Assembly (NCBI GenBank): GCA_902797405.1
Contig: CADBSP010000031.1
Coordinates: 1 to 16,076 of the forward strand
Direction: 5' to 3'
From: an uncultured Eubacteriales bacterium
GTDB taxonomy: Bacteria; Bacillota; Clostridia; Peptostreptococcales; Anaerovoracaceae
DNA length: 16,076 bases
Shown: one piece after another, positions 13,923 through 16,076 of the stretch
How positions within the stretch are numbered: position 1 is the stretch's first letter
How the letters are laid out: the number at the start of each line of letters is the position of its first letter
The notes under the pieces: generated by a model
Databases searched by the model: none
What the model was told of the DNA's origin: nothing
Seen by the model: the letters and a program-made list of their open reading frames with translations, nothing else
Translations under genes and position numbers: made by a program

Positions 13923-15584
13923 ATGGATACATTAGAAAAATCATTAAGTGAATATAAGATTTGGCTCGATAAGACCAAAAACGATTCATATATGCAAAAG
14001 GAGCTCGCGCAGCTTGAAAGCTCTCCTGACGAACTGATGGAATGCTTCGCAGGAGATTTGTCTTTTGGTACTTCCGGGATTAGGGGAATTATAGGTCCGG
14101 GACCCAGGAGAATAAACAAATATGTAATTGCAAGGGCGACTCAAGGCTTATCCGACTATATTAATATGCGAGCAGAGAAGGGCGAAGATGTCAAAAAAAG
14201 AGTGGTTATAGCCTGTGACAGCAGGAGGTTTTCCACACAGTTTGCCAAAGAAACTGCCGAAGTCCTTTCGGGAAACGGCATTAAGGCATATCTTTTTTCA
14301 GAGATTTCTCCCGTACCGCTTCTCTCATATAGTATAGGCGTCTTAGACTGTGACTACGGCATTATGATTACCGCCAGCCATAATCCAAGTATTTTCAATG
14401 GTTATAAAGTATACAACAAATATGGATATCAGGTGGTGGGAGAAGAACCAAAGGCAATTTTGGATGCAATTAATGCCAATGATTTCTTTGATTCCATAAA
14501 GAAAAGTACGGATAATATTGAACTACTTGAGGACGAAATTCCGGATGAATTCTCTAATAAAATCAAAGAAATAACCCAGCCTTTTGCCAGAAAAGAAGAT
14601 GAACCTGATATAAGAATTGTTTATACGCCGCTAAATGGTGCAGGACGCAATTACGTATACAGAGCTCTTCACGATGCCGGATTTAACAACGTTATTTCGG
14701 TTCCCAGCCAGGATGGATTTGATGAAAACTTTACTACCTGTAAGAAGCCGAATCCTGAGAAACTCTCAGCATATAACGAGGCTTTTAAGGTGTTGGACCA
14801 GGTTGGGGCAGATATTATAATTTCAACGGATCCCGATAGCGATAGAGTTGGTGTTGCGCTTGTTCACGATGAAACTAAAATAAATCTCACCGGCAATCAA
14901 ATCGGCCTTTTGATATTGGATCATCTTTGTAAAATCAGACCGCCTAAGTCCGGACAGGTTGTATTTAGAAGCATCGTTTCCACGCCTTTGTTTGACAGAA
15001 TGGCAGACGCAAATGGTCTGGATACCAGGTATACATTGGCTGGCTTTAAATACATAGGGAATGCGTTACAGGGCATGATAGACGAGGGAAATGAAGCCGA
15101 TTATTATTTTGGATTTGAAGAGAGCCACGGCTATTTGATTTCACCATTCCTAAGGGATAAGGACGCAATTTCCTCTGCAGTCATCCTTGCATCAATTGCC
15201 GCTAAACAAAAGAAACGCGGCCAGGACTTAATCGACCATCTGGAGGAAATATACGGTAATTACGGGACTTTAATCGATCGAGCAAAGAATTTTACATTCG
15301 AAGGACTAAAGGGCCAGGAAACCATGAATAATATCATGGAATACCTGAGAAATGAAGTCACTGAGAAAATAGGTGATTTATATATAGAAGACAAAGTTGA
15401 TTATCTAAGCGATGATACCAATTTGGATAAAGCAAATATAATCAAGTTTGACATGGATGACGGAAGCACTGTAATTGTAAGGCCTTCAGGGACTGAACCA
15501 AAGATTAAGGTCTATATGTTCCTGACCGATCCAACTTCAGATATCGATAAAGCTATAACCGCAATTATGGATGACTTTAGATAA
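13923..15584 (+). CDS. Phosphosugar mutase, PGM2-like (phosphoglucomutase/phosphopentomutase type)
   Basis: The 553-residue alpha-D-phosphohexomutase family enzyme shows all four active-site loops: catalytic serine S152 in TASHNPSIFNGYKVY, Mg-binding D303-D305-D307 in STDPDSDRVGVAL, the sugar loop GFEESHGYL, and the phosphate loop RPSGTEPKIKV near the end. FGTSGIRGIIGPG near residue 45 also fits. It interconverts sugar 1- and 6- (or 5-) phosphates. Length and N-terminus (KSLSEYKIWLDKTKN) resemble the PGM2/PgcA subfamily, which includes glucose and pentose phosphate mutases, so substrate is open. I choose ATG 13923 because family alignment begins there; in-frame GTG 13827 and ATG 13872 would add a hydrophobic leader overlapping the promoters. 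No Shine-Dalgarno site precedes 13923. It diverges from the importer operon. Confidence 0.92.
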   Translation: MDTLEKSLSEYKIWLDKTKNDSYMQKELAQLESSPDELMECFAGDLSFGTSGIRGIIGPGPRRINKYVIARATQGLSDYINMRAEKGEDVKKRVVIACDSRRFSTQFAKETAEVLSGNGIKAYLFSEISPVPLLSYSIGVLDCDYGIMITASHNPSIFNGYKVYNKYGYQVVGEEPKAILDAINANDFFDSIKKSTDNIELLEDEIPDEFSNKIKEITQPFARKEDEPDIRIVYTPLNGAGRNYVYRALHDAGFNNVISVPSQDGFDENFTTCKKPNPEKLSAYNEAFKVLDQVGADIIISTDPDSDRVGVALVHDETKINLTGNQIGLLILDHLCKIRPPKSGQVVFRSIVSTPLFDRMADANGLDTRYTLAGFKYIGNALQGMIDEGNEADYYFGFEESHGYLISPFLRDKDAISSAVILASIAAKQKKRGQDLIDHLEEIYGNYGTLIDRAKNFTFEGLKGQETMNNIMEYLRNEVTEKIGDLYIEDKVDYLSDDTNLDKANIIKFDMDDGSTVIVRPSGTEPKIKVYMFLTDPTSDIDKAITAIMDDFR

Positions 15585-15687
15585 TTAGATTATTTATTAA
15601 GTGAATAAAATAGCTAATCATATTATGGCTAGCTTATAGAAGCAAAAACAAATCAGGTTGTTAAATCATAGGAGGAAAACTTAACCG
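15585..15687 (+). other. Gap between mutase gene and alaS
   Basis: These 103 nt hold a weak inverted repeat (AGCTA/TAGCT, about 15611-15635) without a T run, and the alaS ribosome site AGGAGG. I see no T-box specifier stem or the conserved T-box sequence, and no strong promoter. Confidence 0.4.
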
Positions 15688-16076
15688 ATGGACAATGGAC
15701 TTAATTCAATAAGAAAAGCTTTTAGGGATTTTTATGTCAGCAAAGATCACTACCCGGCAAAGAGTGCATCCCTTATTCCACAGGACGATAAATCTCTTTT
15801 GATTATCAATTCCGGAATGGCACCATTAAAGAAATACTTTGCCGGACTGGAGAAGCCTCCTGCAAAGCGCATGACTACATGCCAGAAATGCGTTAGGACA
15901 GGGGATATTGAGAATGTTGGAAAGACATCCAGACATGGAACTTTCTTCGAAATGCTCGGCAACTTCTCCTTTGGAGACTATTTTAAAGAGGAATCTCTTA
16001 ACTGGGGATGGGAGTTCATTACCAAGGTTTTGGAGCTTCCAACCGATAAGCTTTGGGCTACGATTTATCAGGATGA
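15688..16076 (+). CDS. alaS: Alanine-tRNA ligase, N-terminal part (cut by window end)
   Basis: The 129 codons present match the class II catalytic core of AlaS, which charges tRNA-Ala. Visible motifs are IRKAFRDFYVSKDHYPAKSASLIPQDDKSLL, INSGMAPLKKYFAG, KRMTTCQKCVRTGDIENVGK and the highly conserved TSRHGTFFEMLGNFSFGDYFKEE. The ATG follows AGGAGG by about 11 nt. The editing and C-terminal domains lie outside. It follows the mutase gene by 103 nt on the same strand and may share its transcript. Confidence 0.97.
   Translation, partial: MDNGLNSIRKAFRDFYVSKDHYPAKSASLIPQDDKSLLIINSGMAPLKKYFAGLEKPPAKRMTTCQKCVRTGDIENVGKTSRHGTFFEMLGNFSFGDYFKEESLNWGWEFITKVLELPTDKLWATIYQD

Noticed and set aside
15585..15687. 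A T-box riboswitch before alaS
   Set aside because: The gap is too short for a full T-box and lacks its conserved sequence and a terminator stem.

Overview
The window is low-GC DNA with strong Shine-Dalgarno sites at most starts and closely packed genes. The gene set (a radical SAM/DUF2344 pair, ComEA, a DUF896 protein, a minimal NifS-NifU pair, PsuG, a BMP-type nucleoside ABC transporter, a PGM2-like phosphosugar mutase and AlaS) points to an anaerobic member of the Clostridia, most likely a Lachnospiraceae relative. This placement rests on gene content and protein style; no rRNA or phylogenetic marker was tested.

Left part (1-3998, + strand): the 3' part of a TIGR03960-type radical SAM protein, its usual partner DUF2344/TIGR03936, a membrane-anchored ComEA-like DNA-binding protein, and a small DUF896 protein. 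The first three carry in-frame low-complexity insertions coded by short tandem repeats of 15 or 33 bp. Middle part (4298-8210, + strand): cysteine desulfurase NifS and scaffold NifU as a tight pair, then pseudouridine-5'-phosphate glycosidase PsuG, a 240-bp repeat-rich gap, and a PfkB-family kinase that is probably the pseudouridine kinase. A convergent gap with two adjacent palindromes and a strong bidirectional terminator follows (8211-8473).

Right part (13765 to 8474, - strand): a four-gene nucleoside-type ABC importer in the order BMP lipoprotein, double ATPase, permease, permease. The last three genes overlap by 1 nt. The lipoprotein gene is followed by its own terminator, and a second promoter precedes the ATPase. 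Divergent from it, on the + strand, are a PGM2-like phosphosugar mutase whose predicted promoter lies so close to its ATG that the mRNA may be leaderless, and the start of alaS, cut by the window end.

Taken together, the middle and right parts could form a pseudouridine or nucleoside salvage route: uptake by the BMP-type importer, phosphorylation by the PfkB kinase, and cleavage by PsuG to uracil and ribose 5-phosphate. The link between importer and enzymes is inferred from proximity. The window has no CRISPR array, insertion sequence, rRNA or tRNA that I can see. The most unusual feature is the amount of decayed short tandem duplication, both inside coding regions and just after stop codons.
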